From DTU018 sp964618175 (GTDB taxonomy: Bacteria > Bacillota > Syntrophomonadia > Syntrophomonadales > Syntrophomonadaceae): 54,831 nucleotides of DNA. A model generated the notes under the pieces. The model did no database searches. It saw only the letters and a list, made by a program, of their open reading frames with translations, and had not been told where the DNA came from. Position numbers and translations under genes: made by a program. The DNA lies in assembly GCA_964618175.1 (NCBI GenBank), contig CAZTZX010000004.1, forward strand, positions 1 to 54,831, written 5' to 3'. Of this stretch, positions 32,498 to 41,549 are shown piece by piece (the stretch's first letter is position 1; the number at the start of each line of letters is the position of its first letter).

Positions 32498-33325
32498 TCA
32501 CGACCTGGATTTATTGTAAATCTTCAGGGTTTCGCCACTGTCGTAGACCAAATCAATTAGATGCACACAACCACTTTGGGCCCCCAATCGGTGGGCCAGT
32601 TCTTTTTTACTCAGCTGTAGTATATTAATTCCAGCTAAGTACTGTAGATAAGCGTTAGACTCCCGACAAACCTGATCTGGTGCTTTGAGCAATTGTCCCT
32701 GGGCATCTATTACACATTGGTCGGGTCTTCTCAACCGCAAAAAAGTATTTACCTGATGGAAGGGGTCACTCAGTGAGCCGATCAGCCAATACTCCTCTTC
32801 AGTTGCCATCAATTGTTGGTTCTTAAAGCGGTTAAACAAGTATTCACTTCTTTCGGGCTGACCAATATAATTTGACCAGGAATTATTTATGCGCTCCAAG
32901 TTGCTGTAATAGCGACAGGTTCCTTTTAGATACTCATCGCCAGCCTGGGAATATTTTTCAGCACTGACAAAGCCGCGCTCGTTATAAATAAAGGTCTCGG
33001 ATTGAAATGCTCCAATAATACACTGATTAATCAATTCCGTATCCTGGGCCGAGAGAATAGGTTGCAAAATTCTCCTCACCTCAGGCCCACTACCTGTATA
33101 GGCTGATACTCCGTGGAGCCCGTCCAGGTATAGGGTACTCTCGGTGAAATGTTCAGGGTATCCCAGTTGCATTAATTTGGCTTCCTGGATAGAATAATCA
33201 CTTATGTTGACTATTAATTCGGTACTCTTTTCTTCAAAGGAGTCCAGGTAGTGACAGCTTGATATTAGCCTATCATTAACCCGTTCCACCTGCACATGCC
33301 ATGATCTTTGATAAAGAAATTCCAT
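32498..33325 (-). CDS. DUF2889-like protein
   Basis: The 275-residue soluble protein ends with the GCVHLIDLVYD motif typical of DUF2889 and has the family's Arg-rich N-terminal strand pattern (QRSWHVQVERVNDRLI). ATG follows AAGGAG. No transmembrane segments or known catalytic motif are seen. Function is unknown. It is divergent from the HDAC-fold gene, with 83 bp between the starts. Confidence 0.75.
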   Translation of the reverse strand: MEFLYQRSWHVQVERVNDRLISSCHYLDSFEEKSTELIVNISDYSIQEAKLMQLGYPEHFTESTLYLDGLHGVSAYTGSGPEVRRILQPILSAQDTELINQCIIGAFQSETFIYNERGFVSAEKYSQAGDEYLKGTCRYYSNLERINNSWSNYIGQPERSEYLFNRFKNQQLMATEEEYWLIGSLSDPFHQVNTFLRLRRPDQCVIDAQGQLLKAPDQVCRESNAYLQYLAGINILQLSKKELAHRLGAQSGCVHLIDLVYDSGETLKIYNKSRS

Positions 33326-33408
33326 CTTTACTCCTTAAATAATCTTTGCCTTTAATATTAACATTGGGTTAAATAAGAAGAAAGCATTATGAATTGAGAG
33401 GTGCTAGC

Positions 33409-34236
33409 ATGCGTGTAGGTGTTTTTTACCACCCGGACTTTGCGAAGCGCGGCTATATCACGCTTCTTCACCGAGTAAAACCAGCTTATGATGCGCTTCG
33501 TAAGCAGCCCTATGCAGATAAACTACAGTATTTTGAACCTTCAGTAAGTAAGCTGCACCAGAGTTTATTAAATCAGGTTCACACTGAAAGTCATATTAAG
33601 GCAGTTCAGGCGGAAGGATTCCACGAAGTGGCTTTATTAAGTGCTGCCGGCGTCGTAACTGCCAGCGAATTATTAGCAGCCCAGCAATTAGACAGTGCTT
33701 TTTGCTTTGTGGGCACAGCCGGTCATCATGCGGGTCGTAATTATAGTTGGGGTTTTTGTTACTATAACGATGTTGCCATGGCCGTTGTTCGACTTAGGCA
33801 GCTGGGAGTGCAGCAGATTTTGATACTGGATATGGATCCCCATTCAGGTGATGGAACCCGCGACATACTGGCATTAGATCCACAGATAATACATATCAAC
33901 TTTTTCGCGGATGAGGACAATTCCTATCAAGATGACCACCATCATAATTATGGCCTACTTCTCGATAATGCTACCGATGAAGTATTTATGGAAGCGTTGG
34001 AGATGGCTCTTCCGAAAGCCGCCAACGTGGATTTTATTATGGTAATATTCGGACATGACTCTCATGCCGAAGACTATGGCGACTTTTACCTTACTGTAAA
34101 CGGATATCGAGAATTTACTCGCCGCATGAAAAAATTCGCTGCGAGCAGACCTCTATTATTTGTGTTGTCAGGAGGATCAAATCCGCAGGTTGCTGCTTTG
34201 GCTATCCCAACAGTAATTGAGTCCTTGCTTTACTGA
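33409..34236 (+). CDS. Histone deacetylase/AcuC-family protein with altered active site
   Basis: The 275-residue protein (ATG 33409 after GAGAGG) has the arginase-deacetylase fold blocks: GTAGHHAGRNYSWGFCYYND (the catalytic His pair), LDMDPHSGDG (zinc Asp and His), and FGHDSHAEDYGDF (third zinc ligand Asp). The final loop reads LSGGSNP instead of the usual GGGY, so the catalytic Tyr is a Ser, and the D-x-H-H block has Ser for the second His. It may act on an unusual acyl or amide substrate, or have weak activity. Other family members deacetylate proteins, acetoin-pathway enzymes or polyamines. Convergent with the lipoprotein gene. Confidence 0.85.
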   Translation: MRVGVFYHPDFAKRGYITLLHRVKPAYDALRKQPYADKLQYFEPSVSKLHQSLLNQVHTESHIKAVQAEGFHEVALLSAAGVVTASELLAAQQLDSAFCFVGTAGHHAGRNYSWGFCYYNDVAMAVVRLRQLGVQQILILDMDPHSGDGTRDILALDPQIIHINFFADEDNSYQDDHHHNYGLLLDNATDEVFMEALEMALPKAANVDFIMVIFGHDSHAEDYGDFYLTVNGYREFTRRMKKFAASRPLLFVLSGGSNPQVAALAIPTVIESLLY

Positions 34237-34248
34237 CAGCGAATATCA

Positions 34249-35175
34249 CTAGCTGTTCATCTTTTTTTGGGAGAGCTCTTCTTGAAGCTTGGTAATTTCT
34301 TTGACAGCAATCTCCCCTTTAATAGCAACCAATTCTTGGGTGTTATTATTGACAGCTCGGGTCAGGTCTTGAATGGCTATTTCCGCACAGCTAACTGTTG
34401 TTCTTTCAGCCTTGTCGGCTTGGTGTTTCAAGGTATCCCATTCATCTAGCATACTAACTGATTGGGTTTGGGCTAAGTCCCATTCCCCCTGCCGCCCCAT
34501 AGCAGTTACTAGCATGACCTGATATTTTGTATCGTAGAATGTAGGGGGCAGTTCATCCTCAAATAAACGAGCTATTTCAGCAAACTGGCCATACAAATTA
34601 ACAGCCGCCAGCAGACTTTTGATATCATTCTCTGTATTGATTTCTGCGGTCAGCTTATCCAAAGCCTCATCAAATTGGCTTTTGATACTGTTGTTCATAC
34701 CAGCTTGCATAGCTTGCGCCTGCAGCGTTGTCCAATTTTCATGGATCTCCATCAAGCTTTTCGTCTCCTTTTCCCAGGAAACCTGATTTTCATTGTTCGA
34801 TCCGGATTGCTTTGGCTGGCTTTGCTGATTGTCCTGCTGTCCGCTCTGTCCCTGGCCTTCGCTACTTTGTTTTTCGGATCCTTGTTTTCCCCCTGATTCC
34901 CCACTTTGTCCACCCTGACCGGTTTGTTCGCCCTCTTGGGGATGAATGGGGGTAGATTTCCGCAGCAGGGAAGGTTGCCGCATCTTCCATTTCTCATCGG
35001 TCTGCAGTATTATTTCTTCGGTTGCTGAGACTATTTTCTTAAATTCAGACGGCAGTTCTGCCCGCTGGTTTTTTTGTTGGTCGGGCTTTTGGGCAGACTC
35101 CGATTGACCCGAGCACCCTGAAAGTATTAAAAAGACGGTGATAATAAGTAATGTTGCCCATAATTTTTTGGTCAC
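34249..35175 (-). CDS. Lipoprotein with Gln/Gly/Ser-rich linker, unknown
   Basis: The N-terminus is a lipoprotein signal with lipobox LSGC at about residues 20-23. A low-complexity Gln/Gly/Ser stretch (about 75-130) follows, then a helical domain (about 135-305). GTG 35175, with AGGTGA 7 nt upstream, is a better start than the TTG at 35178. The product is anchored outside the membrane with the helical domain at the wall. Function unknown. Confidence 0.75.
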   Translation of the reverse strand: MTKKLWATLLIITVFLILSGCSGQSESAQKPDQQKNQRAELPSEFKKIVSATEEIILQTDEKWKMRQPSLLRKSTPIHPQEGEQTGQGGQSGESGGKQGSEKQSSEGQGQSGQQDNQQSQPKQSGSNNENQVSWEKETKSLMEIHENWTTLQAQAMQAGMNNSIKSQFDEALDKLTAEINTENDIKSLLAAVNLYGQFAEIARLFEDELPPTFYDTKYQVMLVTAMGRQGEWDLAQTQSVSMLDEWDTLKHQADKAERTTVSCAEIAIQDLTRAVNNNTQELVAIKGEIAVKEITKLQEELSQKKMNS

Positions 35176-35247
35176 CAAGGTATCACCTCACCATATAGTC
35201 ACCAAGTAGGTTATCCTTTTTTGGCCAAATTCATGCAGAAACACTAA

Positions 35248-35267
35248 TAGCGGCCATTCGGCCGCTA
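35248..35267 (-). terminator. Perfect palindrome after mscS
   Basis: TAGCGGCC and GGCCGCTA form an 8-bp GC-rich stem with a 4-nt loop, about 60 bp downstream of the mscS stop, followed on the minus strand by TTAGTGTTTCT. Confidence 0.65.
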
Positions 35268-35326
35268 CTGAAGATGCAAGAAGAGATGGTTCTTTGTTCA
35301 TCATTCGTTGCTTTATGTTGGTTATT

Positions 35327-36397
35327 CTAACCAGGTTCCTTATTTTCGTGATACAAGACTCGGCTAGGTACGGCTAGGCTAAGGCCCATATCTGTGACAA
35401 TCGCCATTATTTTTAAATTGACATCTTCTCGTACCTCTAAATATTCACTCCACACCGTGGTATTGGTAAAGCAATAGATCATAATATCCAATCTACTATC
35501 CCCGAATTTTTCGAAATTTACCATTATAGTTTGCGGATGGATTTCGGGATGATCGTTCAACATTTGTCTAATACGGTTGACACAGGTTTCCATTTCCTGG
35601 CCGGTGGTTGCAAATGATAGACCCAGATAATAAAAAATACGCCGTCTTCCCATACGGGTATGATTGGTTATTGGCTCATTGGCCAGAGTAGCATTGGGGA
35701 CGGTGATAACTGCCTGATCAAATCCCCTTACCAGAGTGCTACGAAAGGTAATGGTCTCCACGGTACCTTCCACACTGGGAGTTGCTATCCAGTCACCAAT
35801 GCTAAATGGCTTTTCCAGTATTATAACCAGACCACCGAATAGATTAGCCAAGGCATTCTGGGCCGCCAGGGCTAAAGCCAATCCGCCCAAACCTAATCCA
35901 GCGATAAAGCCATTTACATCGTAACCCCATTCAGTGGCCACGATGACAATGACCAGGGCAATAATAATAAAGTGTATCACTTTGGATAGAATAGGAATTA
36001 ATATTTCATCTACATCAAGTCGTTCTTGAACTTCTCGAGAGATGATTGACTCAGGACTACAAAATTTATATATCGCCCATCCTATTATCAAAATAATCGC
36101 CGAACGAAACAGTTTTAATATAGCCGCATCTGCCGTAATAGTTAACGGCAAAATACGCAGAGCCAAAAAAATCCCCACTACCAGTATGAAAAGACGCAGG
36201 GGGGCTTCTAAGGCATCAATAATTCTGGGATAGACTTTGTCACTATCAGAAGTCCAGCGTCTTATTAATTTGAAAATATACTGTACCACGTATTTGCGCA
36301 CCAATGTAAACAGCACAACAATTAAGAGTGCTGCCGATATCGAGTACAAATGTTCGTATGAGAGCCAGTTTGTCACCCACACGTGGATCATATTCAT
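35327..36397 (-). CDS. mscS: Small-conductance mechanosensitive channel
   Basis: The protein has 3-4 transmembrane segments (about 15-40, 70-100, 130-165) and the MscS pore helix, visible as GLGLGGLALALAAQNALANLFGG split by Gly/Ala packing. The cytoplasmic beta domain carries EKPFSIGDWI and the VPNATLANEPITNHTRMGRR region. ATG 36397, preceded by GGAGCG, is better supported than 36409. It releases solutes under hypo-osmotic shock. Confidence 0.92.
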   Translation of the reverse strand: MNMIHVWVTNWLSYEHLYSISAALLIVVLFTLVRKYVVQYIFKLIRRWTSDSDKVYPRIIDALEAPLRLFILVVGIFLALRILPLTITADAAILKLFRSAIILIIGWAIYKFCSPESIISREVQERLDVDEILIPILSKVIHFIIIALVIVIVATEWGYDVNGFIAGLGLGGLALALAAQNALANLFGGLVIILEKPFSIGDWIATPSVEGTVETITFRSTLVRGFDQAVITVPNATLANEPITNHTRMGRRRIFYYLGLSFATTGQEMETCVNRIRQMLNDHPEIHPQTIMVNFEKFGDSRLDIMIYCFTNTTVWSEYLEVREDVNLKIMAIVTDMGLSLAVPSRVLYHENKEPG

Positions 36398-36505
36398 AAT
36401 TCGCTCCATAAGTCAACTGGATCAACGGTGACCCTTTCCGCCCTCCTTAATAATTCTATGACGATCAGCGCGGGTCGGTATGAAATCGCCCTCAAATAGT
36501 CAATA

Positions 36506-36529
36506 CTCCTGAAAAGACATGTTCAGGAG
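36506..36529 (+). promoter_or_regulatory. Hairpin sequestering the Shine-Dalgarno of the 91-residue membrane-protein gene
   Basis: CTCCTGAA (36506-36513) and TTCAGGAG (36522-36529) are perfect reverse complements around an 8-nt loop. The second arm contains the AGGAG ribosome binding site of ATG 36535, so the folded mRNA would hide it. Confidence 0.5.
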
Positions 36530-36534
36530 GTTAT

Positions 36535-36810
36535 ATGGACAGGTTGGCTCGTTTCTTAATGGGAGGAATACTAATCACAACACTGCTCTTGCAGTTGTCT
36601 ATTTATGGTTTATGGCAAACCGACAATCCGCTTTATCTGTTGTCCCTGACTTGCTGTCTATGTACTTTAGGGTTTATGGCTTATCACTTAGTCCTACTCT
36701 GCATGCCCCCCCAAGACTCCCCAACTAATATATGCTTAGTAGTTGTGCAGATAACTGAACCCGAAACTTTTCCGGACCCTCTTTATGCAAAAGTAAGGGA
36801 ACGTATGTAA
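36535..36810 (+). CDS. Small membrane protein, unknown
   Basis: The 91-residue product has two hydrophobic segments (about 8-26 and 33-57) and a short soluble tail; the second segment has a Cys-rich stretch CCLCTLG. AGGAGG precedes ATG by 5 nt. No family recognised. It ends in a terminator shared with the convergent EF-G-like gene. Confidence 0.6.
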   Translation: MDRLARFLMGGILITTLLLQLSIYGLWQTDNPLYLLSLTCCLCTLGFMAYHLVLLCMPPQDSPTNICLVVVQITEPETFPDPLYAKVRERM

Positions 36811-36813
36811 ATA

Positions 36814-36833
36814 AGGGCCGCATGGGCGGCCCT
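36814..36833. terminator. Bidirectional terminator between convergent genes
   Basis: AGGGCCGC and GCGGCCCT form a perfect 8-bp stem with a 4-nt loop. T-rich sequence follows on both strands. Confidence 0.75.
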
Positions 36834-36843
36834 ATTTGTTAGT

Positions 36844-38889
36844 CTATTTCTCTTTTTCTTCTCGTTCTTTCTTGGCCTGTTCCACGATTTTTTCAGTGTT
36901 CTGAGCCGGGACTTCTTCATAATGGGAGAATTCCATCTTGAATTTCCCCCGACCTTGAGTAATCGACTTCAGGTCAATGGTGTATCGGGCCATCTCCCCC
37001 AGAGGAACCTGGGCTTTAATGATCTGCTTCTTACCCGATGGTTCCATGCCCTGAACCCGGCCCCGTTTGGTATTAAGATCACCAATAATGTCCCCCATAA
37101 AGGAATCAGGAACCAGAATTTCTACATTCATAATAGGCTCCAGTAGAGCTGGTTTGCCAGTCTCTACACCTTTCCTGAAAGCAAGGCGAGCAGCCATCTT
37201 GAAAGCCATCTCCGAGGAGTCCACTGAATGGTAAGAACCATCATACAAAGTCGCCTTTACATTAGTGACCTTGTAACCGGCCAAAACACCATCCTCCATA
37301 GCTTCGATCAAGCCTTTTTCTACTGCTGGGAAGTAGTTGCGCGGTACTGATCCGCCAAACACCTTTTCCTCGAAGGCAAAGTCTCCTTCTGTATAGGGCT
37401 CAAATTTTATCCATACGTGACCATATTGGCCATGCCCACCGGTTTGTTTCTTATGTTTGCCTTCCACTTCCACTGTCCCGCGAATGGTCTCCCGGTAGGG
37501 TATGCGCATGTCGCGGGTGACTACATCTACTCCGTATTTACGGGTCAACTTTTCAATGACGTTGTCAATATGGGTATCTCCCATGGCCGTTAAAATAGTC
37601 TGCTTGGTTTCCGGGTTCTTTACCACGGTTATAGTCGGGTCTTCCTCTACTATCCGCTGTATGGCCCCGCTGAGTTTATCCTCGTCACCTTTGCTCTTGG
37701 GTTCTATAGCTACACTGAGAGTAGGTATGGGGAATTCAATAGCATCCAAAACTACTGGATCAGCTTTCGTACTAAAGGTATCACCGGTTCCGGTTACCGA
37801 CAATTTAGCAACGGCACCGATATCCCCGGCATACAGCTCCGGTACGTTGGCTTGGTCCTTACCGGTCATAATCAATATTTGAGCAATTTTTTCATCTTTT
37901 TCTTTAGTGGAGTTATAGACCACCGAGTCAGCTTTAAGACGACCCGTAAACAATCTAAACATATTAAGGCGTCCAATATAAGGGTCAGCTATAGTCTTAT
38001 AGACCTGCGCACACAACGGCTCGCTCTCCATGTTCTTATCAGCGACAAATGGATGCACTTCAGGTGTGGTTCCGCAATCAACAATAAAGTCCATTAATGA
38101 GGTGATGGCAATGTTGGCTGTGGAAGAACCGCAGAAAACAAACACAGCTGTTCCTTTAGAGCAGGCTGCTTTTATACCTTGCAGTACTTCACTATCAGTT
38201 AACTCTTCCCCTTCCAGATACTTGCCCAGCAAATCGTCATCGGCTTCTGCTGCGGCTTCCACCAGGGATTCCTTATATTTTTCCGCCTCATCCATCATGT
38301 CAGCAGGGATCTCCTGTTCCTTACCCTGACCAGAACCATCGAAAATGTAAGCTTTCATTTTAATAAGATCAACCACGCCCTTAAAACTATCTTCCGCACC
38401 GATCGGAAGTTGGACTGGCACGATATTATCGGAAAAGGCTCCTTTTATTTGGTCTAAAACCTTATAGAAATTAGCATTTTCGCGATCCATTCTGTTGATA
38501 AAAGCTATTTTGGGAGTATCAGGAAAGTCTTCCCAGACTATTTCGGTCTGAACTTCGACTCCTGCGGTAGCTGACATTACCACTATCATGCTGTCAACCA
38601 CTCGCAACGCACCCATTACTTCAAAATAAAAGTCTGCATAACCAGGAGTGTCGATCACATTTATTTTATGATCCTTATATTCACACGGAACTAGCGAACT
38701 GCTAATTGTAATCTTACGTTTAATCTCCTCGGGAAGATTATCGCTGACAGTATTACCATCATCTACTTTTCCCATCCGCTTGATAGCCCCAGTGTTAAAA
38801 AGCATGGCTTCTGCCAGCGAGGTTTTCCCTGTACCTCCATGGCCCACTAGAGCAACGTTCCGAATATTACCGCTTGGGTAAACCTTCAT
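36844..38889 (-). CDS. EF-G-like translational GTPase
   Basis: The 681-residue protein has EF-G domains in order: G domain (about 1-270) with GHGGTGKT, DTPGYADF and NRMDRE, then domain II, and domains III to V with TGGHGQYGHVWI and the PSGKKQIIKAQVPLGEM stretch. The switch I block has KRKITI where canonical EF-G has RGITI, and the P-loop is GHGGTGKT rather than AHIDAGKT. These features mark the EF-G2/EF-G-like subgroup, whose role in elongation, ribosome recycling or other functions is less certain than EF-G itself. It is not next to rpsL, rpsG or tuf, so the housekeeping fusA is probably elsewhere. Confidence 0.9.
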   Translation of the reverse strand: MKVYPSGNIRNVALVGHGGTGKTSLAEAMLFNTGAIKRMGKVDDGNTVSDNLPEEIKRKITISSSLVPCEYKDHKINVIDTPGYADFYFEVMGALRVVDSMIVVMSATAGVEVQTEIVWEDFPDTPKIAFINRMDRENANFYKVLDQIKGAFSDNIVPVQLPIGAEDSFKGVVDLIKMKAYIFDGSGQGKEQEIPADMMDEAEKYKESLVEAAAEADDDLLGKYLEGEELTDSEVLQGIKAACSKGTAVFVFCGSSTANIAITSLMDFIVDCGTTPEVHPFVADKNMESEPLCAQVYKTIADPYIGRLNMFRLFTGRLKADSVVYNSTKEKDEKIAQILIMTGKDQANVPELYAGDIGAVAKLSVTGTGDTFSTKADPVVLDAIEFPIPTLSVAIEPKSKGDEDKLSGAIQRIVEEDPTITVVKNPETKQTILTAMGDTHIDNVIEKLTRKYGVDVVTRDMRIPYRETIRGTVEVEGKHKKQTGGHGQYGHVWIKFEPYTEGDFAFEEKVFGGSVPRNYFPAVEKGLIEAMEDGVLAGYKVTNVKATLYDGSYHSVDSSEMAFKMAARLAFRKGVETGKPALLEPIMNVEILVPDSFMGDIIGDLNTKRGRVQGMEPSGKKQIIKAQVPLGEMARYTIDLKSITQGRGKFKMEFSHYEEVPAQNTEKIVEQAKKEREEKEK

Positions 38890-38966
38890 CTAATAACCTC
38901 CTCGTTCAAACGTAACTGTACAAATGGTACTATAATTTATTGTCAGGCGCAAAATTATTTTCCCGG

Positions 38967-39227
38967 CTACCTGGATGCTGCTAAAACATAGAATATCCAG
39001 TATAAAAGCAGGGCTGCAGCTGCAAACAATGCCAGTTGATATATCATAACTCCCTTAAAACCGTCTACAATCAGGGTAAAGACGATACCTAAAGCCAGCG
39101 GAAAAATCACTAATTTGCTGAATGGCTTGTCAGGATAATCTGGATTTTCACGCTTCTTCCTCATATAACCGATATTTAGAACTAGGAAAATGATTAGGGT
39201 GTTAATGATCAGACTCACTATTATCAT
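38967..39227 (-). CDS. Small membrane protein, unknown
   Basis: The 86-residue product has three hydrophobic segments (about 3-20, 40-57 and 62-82) separated by a charged loop RKKRENPDYPDKP. GGAGAAG precedes ATG. It overlaps the end of surE by 26 bp in another frame and is the last gene of the operon from queD. No family recognised. Confidence 0.65.
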   Translation of the reverse strand: MIIVSLIINTLIIFLVLNIGYMRKKRENPDYPDKPFSKLVIFPLALGIVFTLIVDGFKGVMIYQLALFAAAALLLYWIFYVLAASR

Positions 39228-40008
39228 TATTACTTCTCCATCCGGATAGATATTGGCTGAATGAATTCCGATAGGTCTCCATAAGTCGATAATCAGTCAA
39301 ATCCAGATGGATGGGAGTAATACTGATGTAACCTTCCTGAACAGCGGCTACATCACTCTCTGGTTCCTGATCCTCTTCTACAACTCCTCCACCCATCCAA
39401 TAATAAGTGTTGCCACGGGGGTCGCGTCGTTCCTCAAATAAATTATCGTAATTGCGCACTCCCAGTCGGGTAATGCGCACTCCTTTAATTCTATCTTCCG
39501 TTAAAGCCGGAACATTAATGTTGACCAAAGTAGTCGGTTCAATGCCTTCTTTCATCACCAGTTGGATCATTTGTCTCGTAAAACGAGCTGCTGTAGCAAA
39601 GTCCAGCCCTCCCCCTTCAGCATTGAGTGAGACAGCTATAGAAGGACATTTCATAACAACGGCTTCTGCTGCTGCTGACACAGTTCCTGAGTATAACACA
39701 TCAGTACCCAGGTTAGGTCCATGGTTTATTCCCGAAACTACTAGGTCTATCTCTTCTTCAACAAGACGGGCTAAAGCCAATTTTACACAATCAACCGGAG
39801 TACCTCCTACGATCCAAGCCTTTTTCACCCCGGGCAAACTAGTGGGTACTGCTTTAATCGGCTCAAATACCGTAATAGAATGACCGGTTCCGCTTCTCTC
39901 CCGATCGGGTGCGATCAGATACAATTCTGCTATACGACTTAGTTCTCGTATTAAGCTGTGTAAGCCTTGAGCTTGAATACCATCATCATTGGTCAGTAAA
40001 ATTCTCAT
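39202..40008 (-). CDS. surE: 5'/3'-nucleotidase SurE
   Basis: The 268-residue protein starts with the LLTNDDGIQAQG metal-binding motif and has RSGTGHSIT, SGINHGPNLG and SGTVSAAAEA, the SurE active-site blocks. It dephosphorylates nucleoside monophosphates. Its ATG overlaps the lepB stop (ATGA). Confidence 0.95.
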   Translation of the reverse strand: MRILLTNDDGIQAQGLHSLIRELSRIAELYLIAPDRERSGTGHSITVFEPIKAVPTSLPGVKKAWIVGGTPVDCVKLALARLVEEEIDLVVSGINHGPNLGTDVLYSGTVSAAAEAVVMKCPSIAVSLNAEGGGLDFATAARFTRQMIQLVMKEGIEPTTLVNINVPALTEDRIKGVRITRLGVRNYDNLFEERRDPRGNTYYWMGGGVVEEDQEPESDVAAVQEGYISITPIHLDLTDYRLMETYRNSFSQYLSGWRSNNDNSESDH

Positions 40009-40553
40009 TCTTGGAAAGTAACACCCCGCTCCAGCAATCCTATATGATTAATTGGCCAATAGGTCAAAAATGCTTTACCTTTTATCCGATCTTCGGTCAA
40101 CCAAGCATTCCAATAATGACTGTCAAAACTGTGGTTGCGATTATCTCCTAAAACCAAGAGACTATTAGCAGGCACTTCCACCGGCCCAAATTCATAGTTT
40201 ATTGGCTCTAACAGGTATGGTTCATTAAGAGCCTTCCCGTCTATGTAAACCTTACTATCTTTGATTTCAACCTGTTCTCCCGGCAAAGCAATTATTCTTT
40301 TAATATAATCCTCATCCGTGTTCAGTACATCTGGAGGATCCAGAACTACAATATCGCCCCGTTGCGGTTCGGTAAAGTAGTATAAAAACTTATTGACCAT
40401 GACCCGATCCTGCAGCTGTATGGTCGGCAGCATGGAACCGCTGGGAATGATCCTGCCTTCAATAACGAAGGTTCGCAAAATCATGGCTAGAATAAATGCG
40501 ATAACTATTATGCTAAGAGTTTCTTTAATAAAGTTTCCAATTTCCTTGTTCAT
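40005..40553 (-). CDS. lepB: Signal peptidase I
   Basis: ATG 40553 follows GGGGTGGG. A single N-terminal transmembrane helix (about 10-28) is followed by PSGSMLPTI with the nucleophilic Ser, the catalytic Lys block YIKRIIALPGE, and VLGDNRNHSFDSHYW, the family's C-terminal box. The type is Gram-positive SipS-like (about 182 residues). It removes signal peptides from exported proteins. Confidence 0.95.
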   Translation of the reverse strand: MNKEIGNFIKETLSIIVIAFILAMILRTFVIEGRIIPSGSMLPTIQLQDRVMVNKFLYYFTEPQRGDIVVLDPPDVLNTDEDYIKRIIALPGEQVEIKDSKVYIDGKALNEPYLLEPINYEFGPVEVPANSLLVLGDNRNHSFDSHYWNAWLTEDRIKGKAFLTYWPINHIGLLERGVTFQE

Positions 40554-40564
40554 AGCCCACCCCG

Positions 40565-40747
40565 TCAAAATTCGTAAATATTAATAGTCATTTCTTCTTT
40601 GTCTTTGTCACGGTCTTTAGTCAAACCAAACATTATTTGCTTGTCTTTGAGAGCTTTATTTAAGAAGTCAACAATGTAGACCAGTTCGGGATCAGCCTTA
40701 AAGGTTTTATGAGCAATTATCACTAGCTTTCCCTGTTGATCATCCAT
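40565..40747 (-). CDS. ypmA: YpmA-like DUF4264 protein
   Basis: The 60-residue product starts at ATG 40747 behind AAGGAGAA; the in-frame ATG at 40792 has no binding site. The sequence KADPELVYIVDFLNKALKD and IMFGLTKD matches the small YpmA/DUF4264 family of Firmicutes, whose function is unknown. It lies just upstream of lepB. Confidence 0.8.
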   Translation of the reverse strand: MDDQQGKLVIIAHKTFKADPELVYIVDFLNKALKDKQIMFGLTKDRDKDKEEMTINIYEF

Positions 40748-40817
40748 AAGTGGTTCTCCTTCCCAATTAATTGTAGTGGAAGCGGTATTCATTTACAAGC
40801 AATCGAATTTTACAGCC

Positions 40818-41549
40818 CTAGGGTATTCCCAAGCAGGGATGGATCTGAGGAACAATCCGAACGTGGATAAGAGTATGCAAAGCCTGGGTTTGATAATCCA
40901 ATATAGTATCAATGTCGGCTGCATCGCCGTTCGAACAAGCCGTAACCGGTTGCAGGAATAAAGGTATATCTTGACTAACTGAACTAATGATCTGAACGGC
41001 CTGCTCAACTTCTTCCCGGCGAGTTTCCGGTGTTATTACTAGCTTTACATAGCAAGGTTTAGAGCTAGCCCGGATCAGAAAACGCCTGTGATGATCCCAA
41101 AGATCTTTTCCAGTAGCCGAGGGAAGCTTAAAATCAATACTTACCATATCCAAATAAGGTAGGCATCTATCCAATTCTTCCAGTAAAGTAGCATTGGTTT
41201 CCAGGAAATTTTTACGATGCATTAATTGGGTCTGCTGAACTACCTCCCTAAGATAGTCGCCGGCTAACAGTGGTTCACCCCCAGTAAAGCTGATCCAAGA
41301 TGCAGTGAATTCCGCTAAGATTTGCAGCAGCTGTTGACTGGAGAGGGGGTTTTCTATCTGCCTGACTTTTTCCTTTGTACATGGTTGAAAATAGATCAGG
41401 CACGATGAACTAGGCTGTCGGCTGTCCAAGGTATCACAATAGCTGCAGTGAAGGTTGCAACCACTAAAACGTACAAATACTTGACGGGTTCCTACCAATA
41501 ATCCTTCGCCTTGTACGCTCTCAAAAACTTCCGCCAGATTAGCTTTCAA
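40818..41549 (-). CDS. queE: 7-carboxy-7-deazaguanine synthase (radical SAM)
   Basis: The 243-residue protein has the radical SAM motif CNLHCSYC (C-x3-C-x2-C) after FVRFSG, the ESVQGEG N-terminal block of QueE, and FTGGEPLL. It rearranges 6-carboxytetrahydropterin to 7-carboxy-7-deazaguanine. TTG start with GGGAG 6 nt upstream. It overlaps the end of the DUF366 gene by 11 bp. Confidence 0.92.
   Translation of the reverse strand: MKANLAEVFESVQGEGLLVGTRQVFVRFSGCNLHCSYCDTLDSRQPSSSCLIYFQPCTKEKVRQIENPLSSQQLLQILAEFTASWISFTGGEPLLAGDYLREVVQQTQLMHRKNFLETNATLLEELDRCLPYLDMVSIDFKLPSATGKDLWDHHRRFLIRASSKPCYVKLVITPETRREEVEQAVQIISSVSQDIPLFLQPVTACSNGDAADIDTILDYQTQALHTLIHVRIVPQIHPCLGIP

Noticed and set aside
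34249..35175. Overlapping plus-strand frames at 34675-34955 inside the lipoprotein gene
   Set aside because: They read through the Gln/Gly/Ser-rich segment in antisense, which gives long but meaningless open frames.
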